A stretch of DNA of 64,000 nt, from positions 1-64,000 of the forward strand of contig JAUQQP010000034.1 in the NCBI GenBank assembly GCA_030549855.1, given 5' to 3'. The notes beneath the pieces were generated by a model. The model ran no database searches, was not told the DNA's origin, and saw only the letters and a program-made list of their open reading frames with translations. This DNA comes from Cyanobacteriota bacterium SRBZ.bins.94.201705 (GTDB taxonomy: Bacteria > Cyanobacteriota > Cyanobacteriia > Cyanobacteriales > Cyanobacteriaceae). How positions within the stretch are numbered: the stretch's first letter is position 1; each line of letters begins with the position of its first letter. Below, piece by piece: positions 56,539 to 64,000 of the stretch. The position numbers were made by a program, and so were the translations under genes.

Positions 56539-56889
56539 CTAGAAAAGCTCAGACAAGTCTTTGAGGTTGATTTGTCTTTTTTCCCATCCCCGTGGGGGCA
56601 TATCATGAACTACCTGTGGGGGTGGGGAGTTGGGGGAGGGAGAATGCCAACCCATGCGGAGGAAGAATTCAGCCACACTCATGGTGAGGGAGGGGGTAGG
56701 GCAGGAGGAAACGAGAGGGGATGAGGATTTACCATTCCAGTTGTAAAGGCTAAAAAACCTTTCCACGGTGAGGCTGAGACTAAGAGAGATAGGTTTTTCC
56801 TCCCCCAAGTCACCAGAGGAGGGTAAACCCCGCCAATTGACGTTTCGGAAAAAATCGCCAACGGTTTTGCCACTCAACAGGTTAATCAT
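56539..56889 (-). CDS. Slr0145-like protein with three FF-x4-W motifs
   Basis: The 116-residue protein is low in predicted secondary structure and Ser/Pro-rich. It carries three copies of the motif V-x2-F-F-x4-W: VGDFFRNVNW (10-19), VERFFSLYNW (42-51) and VAEFFLRMGW (72-81). The repeats look like short binding motifs for one partner. Its ATG overlaps the stop of the first V4R gene by four bases, so it is translationally coupled. It corresponds to slr0145 by position. Confidence 0.75.
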   Translation of the reverse strand: MINLLSGKTVGDFFRNVNWRGLPSSGDLGEEKPISLSLSLTVERFFSLYNWNGKSSSPLVSSCPTPSLTMSVAEFFLRMGWHSPSPNSPPPQVVHDMPPRGWEKRQINLKDLSELF

Positions 56890-57602
56890 TTGAGATATTC
56901 CCCATTAATGAGTCTTTTTTCAATATCTCGGGCACTAGCGCCTTCATTTAGCCAGAAGGCGGCGGCATCAATGCGATCCTGTTTACCTAGGAGAAACTTG
57001 CAATAAGTCTCCCCCATAGAGTAACACTGAATCTCAATACAATTAAGGGGTTTATTGATAAAACGACTAAAGAAACCGGCCAACAAGCCTGCATAGATGT
57101 GACAGACGGGCTTACCCACATCTCCCAGGGTGCGTGCCACGGCCGAATCAAAAATGTTTACAAACATAAAGCCATTTTTTTGTTCACTCAAGTCCACATC
57201 CCAATTGCCCCAACCCTGGGCGGTAAAGGGCCACCACCAGGCCTCCAACACGTATAATAGGTTCATATCATGGACATCTTTGGGGTATTGGTATTCTTCT
57301 TGAAACCATTTCTCGAAGAATTCAGCATCTTTTATGCCCCAAGCCTTACCGATGTTATACATTACCACACTGGAGGCAGCTCCCACTTCTTCTTCCAAGC
57401 CTTCTACCAAGCCTATGATGAAGTCTTCTGTCACCAAGACGTTGCGCGCCTCATTCCAGTCGGTAATACTACCGTTTTCCACATCAAAGTGAAAAAAGTC
57501 TTCTAGGGTATAATGGTCGTGTTTTTTGGGATACTTACTTTTCCACAGATTTTTGGTTATTTTAGCCGCTACTCTTTCTGATGCAGTTGGTGTCAAAGTC
57601 AT
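56886..57602 (-). CDS. V4R domain protein (Slr0144-like), first gene of the operon
   Basis: The 238-residue protein has a V4R domain with the cysteine pattern PVCHIYAGLLAGFF, LNCIEIQCYSMGETYCKFLL and an N-terminal helical part. It heads a seven-gene minus-strand cluster matching slr0144-slr0149 and slr0151 of Synechocystis, known as the photosystem II assembly proficiency operon. No membrane helix is seen, so it is soluble or peripheral. The promoter must lie in 57603-57924. Confidence 0.9.
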   Translation of the reverse strand: MTLTPTASERVAAKITKNLWKSKYPKKHDHYTLEDFFHFDVENGSITDWNEARNVLVTEDFIIGLVEGLEEEVGAASSVVMYNIGKAWGIKDAEFFEKWFQEEYQYPKDVHDMNLLYVLEAWWWPFTAQGWGNWDVDLSEQKNGFMFVNIFDSAVARTLGDVGKPVCHIYAGLLAGFFSRFINKPLNCIEIQCYSMGETYCKFLLGKQDRIDAAAFWLNEGASARDIEKRLINGEYLK

Positions 57603-57924
57603 AGGGTTTTATCTTTCAGACTACTTGAAGTTGCTTATACCTCTTGTCCCAATTCTAGCCTCTGTTTCTTGCTTTCATCTAGTTTTCATTACCGTTGTGT
57701 AAGTTTATTTAACAATTTGTCTTTTTTTTTTCTTAACTATTCGTGTATTTCCCTACAGAAAACACAGCCTTTAATTTTTTTCATTTGTTTCCTAGTTATA
57801 ATCACCTAAGTCCTGTTACTTATAGGGGATAAAAAAAAACCCTAAGAATCCCTTGACAAATGGAGCGGGAATTCGCAATAATATAAGAGGCAGCCTCAAA
57901 GGGCAGTGCCAATAAAAATCTCGA
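57603..57924. promoter_or_regulatory. Divergent promoter region of the V4R operon and tRNA-Gln
   Basis: The 322-bp AT-rich gap has no gene. On the plus strand TTGACA at 57853-57858 and a TAATAT-containing segment at about 57876-57884 form the probable tRNA promoter. On the minus strand poly-A tracts precede the operon, but I cannot name its -10. Confidence 0.5.
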
Positions 57925-57996
57925 TGGGGTGTAGCCAAGCGGTAAGGCACCGGGTTTTGGTCCCGGCATTCCTAGGTTCGAATCCTAGCGCCCCAG
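57925..57996 (+). tRNA. trnQ: tRNA-Gln (anticodon TTG)
   Basis: The 72-nt gene folds into a full cloverleaf: acceptor TGGGGTG/CGCCCCA, anticodon stem CCGGG/CCCGG with loop TTTTGGT, and T arm CTAGG/CCTAG with TTCGAAT. The anticodon is TTG, reading CAA/CAG glutamine codons. The discriminator is G and CCA is not encoded. Confidence 0.96.
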
Positions 57997-59243
57997 TCTT
58001 GTCATGTCTCCAAACGACAATAATTTTAGCCTACCACCAAGGCAAAGGCCTTATTTTATTCGCCAAAGTTTCACCATTACCCCCTGTTATAACCAAAAAC
58101 AAGGCAGATTGTCAGTACTACTCTCCGTGGGGGTTGCCTTTTTTTTGTAGAAACCAAGGGGTTTAGCAGGTGTCATCCCCCAGACAAGATTAACAACTGT
58201 GCAATCTATAAGGCAAAACCGACGCAACGACTATAGACAATTGTTGGGAGAATTTAAAAAACACAGACTGCCTACAAAAAAGCCGGGTTTAAAGGGGGGA
58301 TTTTTATATTCAGAAATAGAAATAAAAGGGGAAGGGAAGAAGACAAGGGCAGGAGAGGAAAAGTTTAAGGCGGGTGATAATAAATATAGGAAAACTGTGG
58401 GGGAAAAATGTATAAATAATTACCAGAGAAAACAATGGCTATGGTTGCTGACTGGCGAAATTAAAACACCTACTCCTTACTGCTGCCTAAGATGTCTCAA
58501 AGCCTTAAAATAAAAGCGGCATTTGTTTGGCATTGTACCGGGGGATTCAAATGGATTTGTTAATGGCTTGTCATCGCTATTTTTTCTCTTCTGGCAGTAA
58601 GTATGTTTTCACGGGCTTTTGCCAGTATCCCTTGCCAGGAGAGACAATATTGGTTTCTAGTTTCCTTTCCCTGGCCATTTTTATTGTCTTTTTTGTTTCC
58701 ATCTCTTTGGGCAACTCTGTAGGTATTTCTTCCCCCCCAGTGCGTTTTTTATAACAAGGCTAAATCTCTGCAAGCTTTTGAATTTGTCTCACGAATTTAA
58801 TTGATTTTTTCGGCTACTAAACTTTTCAGCCGTTGTTAAATATTTAGATGGTTTTCCCCTGGATTCATAGGGGTTAAATTTGTTAGTGAATCGTGGTTTA
58901 TTTCCCCACCACATGCCTCTAGAAACAAAACGGGATTTTGATGGTAAAATCTTGGACCCAAATTCTAGCACAATAGGGGGCGCCCAATATGCCCCCACTG
59001 GAGGTTAGGATATGATTATGGGGGAGTAGGAGGGAATAAAGAGAGGAGGGATTATCCAGGGCCTACCTCTCTCTGTAGACCAGTTGGTGCTATAATGGGC
59101 TAAGACGGCTAGAAGTAACCCCCAAGAAGAGGCCAATCGGCTGCTGGGAGGCAATCTGAGTGAGAAAGTCTCACTAGAATTCCATATAACTAACACCTAT
59201 AAACAACTTCTCGTCTTCAACTCCTCCTAAATGATGTCTTTAG
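57997..59243. other. 1.25 kb region after tRNA-Gln without a recognised gene
   Basis: Several short open frames occur, but none has a known domain. The best is 58551-58754 on the plus strand, 67 residues with one membrane-like segment (LVSSFLSLAIFIVFFVSISL) but no ribosome site. Base composition and broken frames suggest decaying DNA. I saw no copy of the tRNA 3' end that would mark an integrated element. Confidence 0.4.
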
Positions 59244-59831
59244 TCACAGGGGGTAAGTTGTACTAATCTAATCCCCAACGCGGCTGCCGGCTTTCAGTTT
59301 ATACCCCTCTGGGTGGCGAGAAGATTGCCTAGGAAGATTGTCTGGAGAGGTACAACTGGTAGTGTATACCATGTTAGGTTGGCCATTGACGTGGATTATG
59401 ACTCTCCCAACCGTAGTCAGCGAGTTACCATGTTATGGGATGAGGAAGGGAAGTGGGAATCACATCCGTGGGGGGAATCCTCACTGTCAACCGAATCGAC
59501 TACAATAATGGGGGAATGACTACCCAGAATTTTGCCTATAGCCGCAAGGGGTGGTGCGTTTCTTACTAGTATCACTTATACTGATTCAGTGGTGGATGAT
59601 GATTTTTTCCCCATTGGTGGGGGAATTGGCAATATCAGAAGCATTGCTAAAAATCTAAACAGGCTACGAAACTACTAGTTGGCAAACAGGGGTTATTTTC
59701 TCTTTCTTCCCCCTGGTAACTATCTTGTTAATTTTATCGGCAACTTGGCTCAAGACGGGGAAGATGATATAATCAAGGCTTGGGCTACTACTATTAGCAA
59801 TACTTTTGTCCAATTAGACTTAGCCACTTAA
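59244..59831 (+). pseudogene. Frameshifted remnant of an unrecognised protein
   Basis: Coding-like sequence continues through several frames: NAAAGFQFIPLWVARR and VRLAIDVDYDSPNRS in one, GGILTVNRIDYNNGGMTTQN after a shift near 59470, GAFLTSITYTDSVVDDDFFP after another near 59552, an in-frame stop before about 59680, and PPGNYLVNFIGNLAQDGEDD after a slip in the C run at about 59709, ending LDLAT and a stop at 59831. At least three frameshifts and one stop are needed. I do not recognise the parent family; a secreted or surface protein is possible. Confidence 0.5.
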
Positions 59832-60409
59832 ACTTCCTCCTGACTATTGGGTTTGTCAACAGTTGCATTTTTCATTTTCCCCCAGACAACACTACCCATT
59901 CCATTTCCCACCACGAGGCTGACAACCAGAATTCTCCCCTACCTGTCAACCCCTTTTCCCCCGATGACAGCCACAATCCTTTTGACAAAGGCAAGTTTCC
60001 GTCTATACCCGACAACCGTTTAAATTCCGCCACCAATTTCTTTCTTACTTGTCTTTCTAACCTCCAATCCCTATTCCCCAATCCCTATCCTCTCTCCCCA
60101 AGTGATGGATATATAGCTAGTCTTTTTGATTGCCAATTTCCCTGTTGCCATGCCATTTTTTTTTTTAGAATATGATTGTTTAGCCATAAAAGTGAGGAAA
60201 TGTTGCTATACCCCCTGCCACCTCCACATCACCGGGGTTATGGTTGTTAAAATCGATGACTGGCTGTGTGATTACCACCAGGGTGGCTTTTGTCCCCATG
60301 AGATTGGGGCAATAGTTTTCTCAACACTGTTTACTGACAAAATAGCGATTAATTTCAACTATAAAAATAGGCAAAATTTCCAAGGATAATTGCCAGCATA
60401 TAGTGGTTT
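59832..60409. other. Non-coding gap with a long start-less open frame
   Basis: The plus strand has an open frame of more than 80 codons from about 59860 to 60175 (reading NPFSPDDSHNPFDKGKFPSI in part). It has no start codon or ribosome site, so it may be another remnant. No promoter or RNA gene is evident. Confidence 0.35.
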
Positions 60410-61225
60410 CTATGCATTCTTGAAGAAGCGTATTATTTCCCTAACGTGTTCCAAAAATTTACTATCCTCCGACAATTGAGCTATTGTCTTCTTGCCCTCT
60501 AGTATAATCTTTTGATGTTCCTGTTGGTTTACTGCTTCAAAATGCTCGAATTTTGCTAACAATTGGTTATAATCTTGGCGAATTTTGTGCCATTGTTGCT
60601 CATGTTTTGCTAGCAATGATTCTTCGTTTGTTATATCAAATTCTTTGAGCAAATTGTTGAGGTGTCTTTCTAGGTATAAAACCCGATTTCTTAACTCCAA
60701 AACATCTTCTCTGGGATAGATTATTTCTTGGCGGATATTCCGTAAACGCTGAGATAGATACTGATAACCGCGAATTGCTGGACGGAAAAAAGTCAACAAT
60801 AAAGTCACACCAGAAGCCAAATAACCTATTTTACTAATCCCCGATACGGCCAACCAATATAAGCCTAATGCAGAAAGGAAGTGCAAGGCAATTGCTACAA
60901 TTATTGACCAGGAGGCAACTTTTTGGGCATACCTCAAGTTTTCCTCGTCAAAACTAATATTTTTCTGGCGAGACATCTTAGCATCAGCTATCACATCCTG
61001 GGCGTCAAAGTAGACATTCCAGGGAAGGGTTACAACAGCCAATAACCACCAAAAACTGGCAACACCAATAAGCCAATCTAAAAAATTTCCCACCGGAGTA
61101 TTAAGCCATTGCAAGACAAAAAACGCTAAAATTAACAAAAGACTAAAACTGCAGCCAATGCCAAAATAACTATAGTTCATAATCTTAATTACTCCCCTCA
61201 TGGTTTTACTATGATTGTGAGACAA
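60410..61225 (-). CDS. Membrane protein with C-terminal coiled coil
   Basis: The product of up to 271 residues has four membrane segments in two pairs (GCSFSLLLILAFFVLQWL, ASFWWLLAVVTLPWNVYF, ASWSIIVAIALHFLSALGLY and IGYLASGVTLLLTFF). A cytoplasmic coiled coil follows from about residue 160 (VLYLERHLNNLLKEFDITNE and onward). I recognise no family. Starts at 61225, 61201 and 61180 are possible; GGGGAG upstream of the ATG at 61180 favours that one. It stands alone between decayed regions. Confidence 0.7.
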   Translation of the reverse strand: MSHNHSKTMRGVIKIMNYSYFGIGCSFSLLLILAFFVLQWLNTPVGNFLDWLIGVASFWWLLAVVTLPWNVYFDAQDVIADAKMSRQKNISFDEENLRYAQKVASWSIIVAIALHFLSALGLYWLAVSGISKIGYLASGVTLLLTFFRPAIRGYQYLSQRLRNIRQEIIYPREDVLELRNRVLYLERHLNNLLKEFDITNEESLLAKHEQQWHKIRQDYNQLLAKFEHFEAVNQQEHQKIILEGKKTIAQLSEDSKFLEHVREIIRFFKNA

Positions 61226-62047
61226 TTACTGCCAATTAGTAACCCAAAATGTGCCAATTTATTAACCGTCACATGGGGAGTTGGTGGCAACAATTGCCTT
61301 TCTAACAGATGAGGAGATTAAAATTAGATATTATTTCCAGCAGCCACCCCTTCCTCCTTAGACTAAAAATTGGCCAAATTACCCCCTTGGGACAGGGAAA
61401 TTATCCCTTTGATATAGTAGGAGCATTAATGGGTTATAATTCCAACTGGTTATAGTCTATAGCTGTCAGACTAGTTATGCCACTGGGGAGTAAAACCCGG
61501 GGAAGGGAAAAAGAGGCAGACACAGGTAGGGAGGTAAAGGAGGCTTGTTTTTTTCCCTAGGTTTAGACTGTCATATTCTCGCCGGCGTTTACACTTAGAC
61601 TTCATCTAAAGGGGTAGCCATAATTCTTCCTGTCATTAAACAGTTAGACTAGTCTTTTGGCGTCAAGCATAGTCTATCTAAAGGGGTAGCCATAATTCTT
61701 CCTGTTAGTAAACAGTTAGACTAGTCTTTTGGCGTCAAGCAGGGGGTATCCCTATCGGCATGGGATACTAGGATGATTTTAGTCTAAATGGATTGGCAGA
61801 CGACAGGGAAGGATGGCTTAAGACTATGGTGTCATGTTTTAGCCGTTGGTTGGGGAAAGATAGCCGTCAATGGCTGTTAATACCTGTTGGCTAATAACTT
61901 CTGGTTAATACTCCCCACTGAGGGAGAATGTGTGTTAGAATGTGGGGGTTAAGATTTCATAGTCTAGCCTGGTGATAGTGGAAAACAAAACCCCCCGTGA
62001 TGAAAAACTACTCCCTTACCACTATATAGGGGGTGAGAGTGTGTTGC
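61226..62047. other. 822-bp intergenic region
   Basis: No gene is seen on either strand. It contains the 72-bp-period direct repeat listed separately and short GC-poor stretches. Confidence 0.5.
61605..61741. repeat. Two direct repeats of 65 bp, period 72
   Basis: Units at 61605-61669 and 61677-61741 both read TCTAAAGGGGTAGCCATAAT at their start and GGCGTCAAGCA at their end. They differ at about two positions (CCTGTCATTAA against CCTGTTAGTAA). Each contains GTTAGACTAGTC, with an ACTAGT palindrome. Confidence 0.9.
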
Positions 62048-62923
62048 CTAGGCTATTTGAAATTCTGGACTTCTAGTAAGACGGATTTGTGCTAGGGTGA
62101 AGATAACAGGTATAATCCTAGTATAATTGGTGGCAATAGCACGCCATCCTAAATCGGCAAAGAAGTAAACCCACAAAGCAGGGCCTAGAAAGGCGAAAAT
62201 ACTCCTAGTAAGAGTATAACGGGCGGAGGCCATGGCCATTCCCCTCTTTGCCATCTGGAGGGTGAAATAGTTTTGGATTTGATTAGCAGCGGCTATTCCT
62301 CCTCTCAAAAGGGCATTTTTTGCCGCCTGGTATGTTGCAAAGTGTAGTGCAAATTGTTGAGCAATTCTACCTAGTAGCCAGTTTTTGAGAAAAGAATTGA
62401 TGACTACCACACTGCCTCCCCTGATAAGAATCTTGAGGGGGTCATGTTGTATACTAAGGGGTAGTGGTTGGGGGGAGGGGTTTTCTGTGAGGGATTTGAC
62501 AATTTTTTGTTTTAGAGAATCCTGTTGCTTAGCGGGGAGTTTTTCCCAAGTCTTTTGCAGAAGATGAAGGAATATTTCCGCCTCTATGTCGACAGTATTC
62601 ATTTGCTGGCTGTAGGGGATTTGCAAGTAACGACACACTTGGATTAATACATCCCTATACCTCACCTTATCTGTTTGTCTTCGCAACACGGTAAAGCCGT
62701 CTGCGGCAAGGAAACGAAATCGCCTCTCGATGGCATCCAACCACTTTTGCCAATCCTGACTTTGTACTTCTATTGGGGAGGGAGTATATAAATAATCCAG
62801 GGGGTTAAAGCTACGGGAAAAAAGAATCTCTGTTACCTGTTTTAACTCCTCTTCTGTAGCTAATTCTAAAACCGCCCTCAACTCATCCACTTCTGTCTTT
62901 TTGTCTTCCACTTTTACACTCAT
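62048..62923 (-). CDS. YaaW-family (UPF0174) protein
   Basis: The 291-residue protein has a helical N-terminal half, including YRDVLIQVCRYLQIPYSQQM, NTVDIEAEIFLHLLQKTWEK and LPAKQQDSLKQKI. These match the E. coli YaaW pattern (YRAILLDVSKRLKL, FLRNTWKKM). The C-terminal half has weakly hydrophobic segments (SIFAFLGPALWVYFFADLGW). The function is unknown. It is divergent from the DUF2996 gene. Confidence 0.78.
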   Translation of the reverse strand: MSVKVEDKKTEVDELRAVLELATEEELKQVTEILFSRSFNPLDYLYTPSPIEVQSQDWQKWLDAIERRFRFLAADGFTVLRRQTDKVRYRDVLIQVCRYLQIPYSQQMNTVDIEAEIFLHLLQKTWEKLPAKQQDSLKQKIVKSLTENPSPQPLPLSIQHDPLKILIRGGSVVVINSFLKNWLLGRIAQQFALHFATYQAAKNALLRGGIAAANQIQNYFTLQMAKRGMAMASARYTLTRSIFAFLGPALWVYFFADLGWRAIATNYTRIIPVIFTLAQIRLTRSPEFQIA

Positions 62924-63045
62924 TGTCCAAAAGGCCTATTATAAACCCAAAGATAATTATAAACGAGGGGCCAAAAGTATGGGGAGAGGTGGAAGAGGGT
63001 GATATATTAACTATCAGTACTGTTGAAAATAAACAAGTAGCAGTT

Positions 63046-63483
63046 ATGACAGAAGAGACTAAAGAAAAGGCAACACCGGGAGAAAAGCCGGCTGCAAAAA
63101 AAGCTAAACCCCCTGCGGTGGAAGACAAACCCTTTACAGAATTCATCAATGAACATTTTATCCCCGCTTTGAAAACTGCCATTGCCAAACAGGGTATAAC
63201 TGAAGTGACGTTGGAATTGAAAAAAGCGAAAATACCCGTTGTCGGCTATGAATCTTTCCCAGAGTGTTGGCAGGTGGTGGGGGATTTAGGAGGGCGTGTT
63301 TTCTCCCTTTACTTTTTACAGGAGAATATTAATGGGCAAAAAGCCTTTTCTTGTTGTCTTAGAGGCGAAAAACCCAGTACCCTAGAATCGTTTATGATAG
63401 ATGAACGTAAGGCTACTCTGGACTTGTTAGTGTCTTTTACCTTAAAACGGCTAAACGGACAAAAGTGGTTGGCCAGAAACTAA
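63046..63483 (+). CDS. DUF2996 protein
   Basis: The 145-residue protein has a Lys/Ala/Pro-rich N-terminal tail (KEKATPGEKPAAKKAKPP). The conserved cyanobacterial DUF2996 domain follows (FTEFINEHFIPALKTAIAKQ, VVGDLGGRVFSLYF, FMIDERKATLDLLVSFTLKR). ATG 63046 is chosen; the 41-codon extension upstream lacks the family pattern. The domain is found in cyanobacteria and plants and has no settled function that I can state. Confidence 0.85.
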   Translation: MTEETKEKATPGEKPAAKKAKPPAVEDKPFTEFINEHFIPALKTAIAKQGITEVTLELKKAKIPVVGYESFPECWQVVGDLGGRVFSLYFLQENINGQKAFSCCLRGEKPSTLESFMIDERKATLDLLVSFTLKRLNGQKWLARN

Positions 63484-63563
63484 AATGAGAGAGAGGGGGG
63501 GAGAGTGAGGCAATGCCAACACCCCCGCTACCCATTATACCATTGGTGAAGTTATAGCACTGG

Positions 63564-64000
63564 TCAACCTTGCTTATAGGCCCTTATACATTTTTCCACT
63601 AGAGGGGCTACTTGGTCAATGTCTTTCCAGCCTAGGATTTGGGTTTCCTTTTTCTCTAGATTTTTATAAGTGCGGAAAAACTCGGCAATTTCTTCCAGAC
63701 GATGAGGGGCAATATCTTTTAAAGATCTTACATTATTATAACGGGGATCATCTGCTGGCACACATAGGATTTTTTCATCTCTTTCCCCGCTATCAATCAT
63801 TTCTAACATACAAATAGGACGGGCAGCAATTATACACCCCGGGAAGGTAGATTCATCCATCATCACCATCCCATCCAGGGGGTCACCATCATCTGCTAGA
63901 GTATTAGGTATGAACCCATAATCGTAGGGGTACCTCACAGAGGAGTATAACACCCTATCCAACATAAAGACATTCAATTCCTTGTTGAATTCGTATTTAT
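63564..64000 (-). CDS. ppa: Inorganic pyrophosphatase, 5' end outside the window
   Basis: The visible 145 residues show the family I soluble pyrophosphatase: [40 protein letters not shown] with the catalytic aspartates, and later [18 protein letters not shown]. The reading frame is open to the window end, and about 24 N-terminal residues are missing. It hydrolyses pyrophosphate from biosynthesis. Confidence 0.96.
   Translation of the reverse strand, partial: KYEFNKELNVFMLDRVLYSSVRYPYDYGFIPNTLADDGDPLDGMVMMDESTFPGCIIAARPICMLEMIDSGERDEKILCVPADDPRYNNVRSLKDIAPHRLEEIAEFFRTYKNLEKKETQILGWKDIDQVAPLVEKCIRAYKQG

Noticed and set aside
57906..58166. 86-codon plus-strand frame
   Set aside because: It contains the whole tRNA-Gln gene and so is spurious.
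58199..58513. 104-codon plus-strand frame after tRNA-Gln
   Set aside because: It is a Lys/Glu/Gly-rich translation of purine-rich DNA with no ribosome site or recognisable domain.
61605..61741. Possible CRISPR or transposon ends
   Set aside because: There are only two direct copies with a seven-base spacer, no inverted ends and no transposase.

Overview
The window is a cyanobacterial chromosome segment of moderate GC. Lineage-specific markers support this: crtQ (plant-type zeta-carotene desaturase), crtE, a group 2 sigma factor, a SigI-like sigma factor, a PatA-type PilG/PilH/PilI cluster, the slr0144-slr0151-type photosystem II assembly operon with two V4R proteins, DUF3086, DUF3119, DUF928 and DUF2996 proteins, and glgC. 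I see no photosystem or ribosomal genes, no prophage, no intact insertion sequence and no CRISPR array. A unicellular Cyanobacterium/Geminocystis/Synechocystis-like organism is the best guess, but the genus cannot be fixed from the sequence alone. Only one HIP1 octamer (GCGATCGC, 18088-18095) was noticed.

Layout. 0.1-6.2 kb: a minus-strand block with a type IV pilin, two TPR/SPINDLY-type glycosyltransferases and, between them, two tandem coiled-coil membrane proteins. 6.3-12.9 kb: pyrE, glgC, a 1.27 kb non-coding stretch with three consensus-like promoters ending at a second pilin, a DUF4126 protein, Fe superoxide dismutase and aat. 13.1-15.5 kb: pilG-pilH-pilI-like phototaxis/motility signalling genes, with no adjacent chemoreceptor or CheA. 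15.5-23.7 kb: methyltransferase, sigma factor, alanine-glyoxylate-type aminotransferase, DUF2470, trmJ, crtQ and dnaK. 23.8-27.0 kb: devB-devC exporter genes without devA, divergent from a TetR regulator, with two perfect palindromic operators between them and a third at the 3' end of tetR. 27-29.5 kb: a transglutaminase-like protein whose N-terminal repeats are the coding continuation of a noncoding repeat array. 29.5-38.8 kb: PrxQ, trhO, a partner-switch pair (HATPase-like plus STAS), a PAP2-like protein, crtE, icd, unknown proteins, DUF928, SigI-like sigma and hemerythrin. 39-41.5 kb: an FHA-PAS-GGDEF-EAL protein.

41.5-44.8 kb is the most unusual region. About 1.2 kb of DNA lying at the 3' ends of both flanking genes carries at least nine Fur-box-like palindromes, six of them close to perfect, inside a decayed repeat. 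One more Fur-like box sits where expected, upstream of a glycosyltransferase-dppC pair. 44.9-52.4 kb: YciI, a small secreted protein, DUF3086/DUF3119, a dicarboxylate symporter with an extra domain, an RNB exoribonuclease with three dsRBD-like modules, and lgt. 52.4-57.6 kb: a candidate small RNA or attenuator, a lumenal 1-Cys-like PrxQ, and the seven-gene photosystem II assembly operon lacking the slr0150 petF gene. 57.9-60.4 kb: tRNA-Gln followed by 2.4 kb of decayed DNA including a multiply frameshifted pseudogene. 60.4-64 kb: a membrane coiled-coil protein, a 72-bp direct repeat, a YaaW-family protein, DUF2996, and the 3' part of inorganic pyrophosphatase running off the window.

Functional links. 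The pilins, the two GT41-like enzymes and pilGHI suggest pilus assembly, possible pilin glycosylation and motility control. sodB, two PrxQ proteins, hemerythrin and the Fur boxes point to oxidative stress and iron handling. The V4R operon concerns photosystem II assembly. Functions are inferred from sequence motifs and remembered family features; no database search was run.
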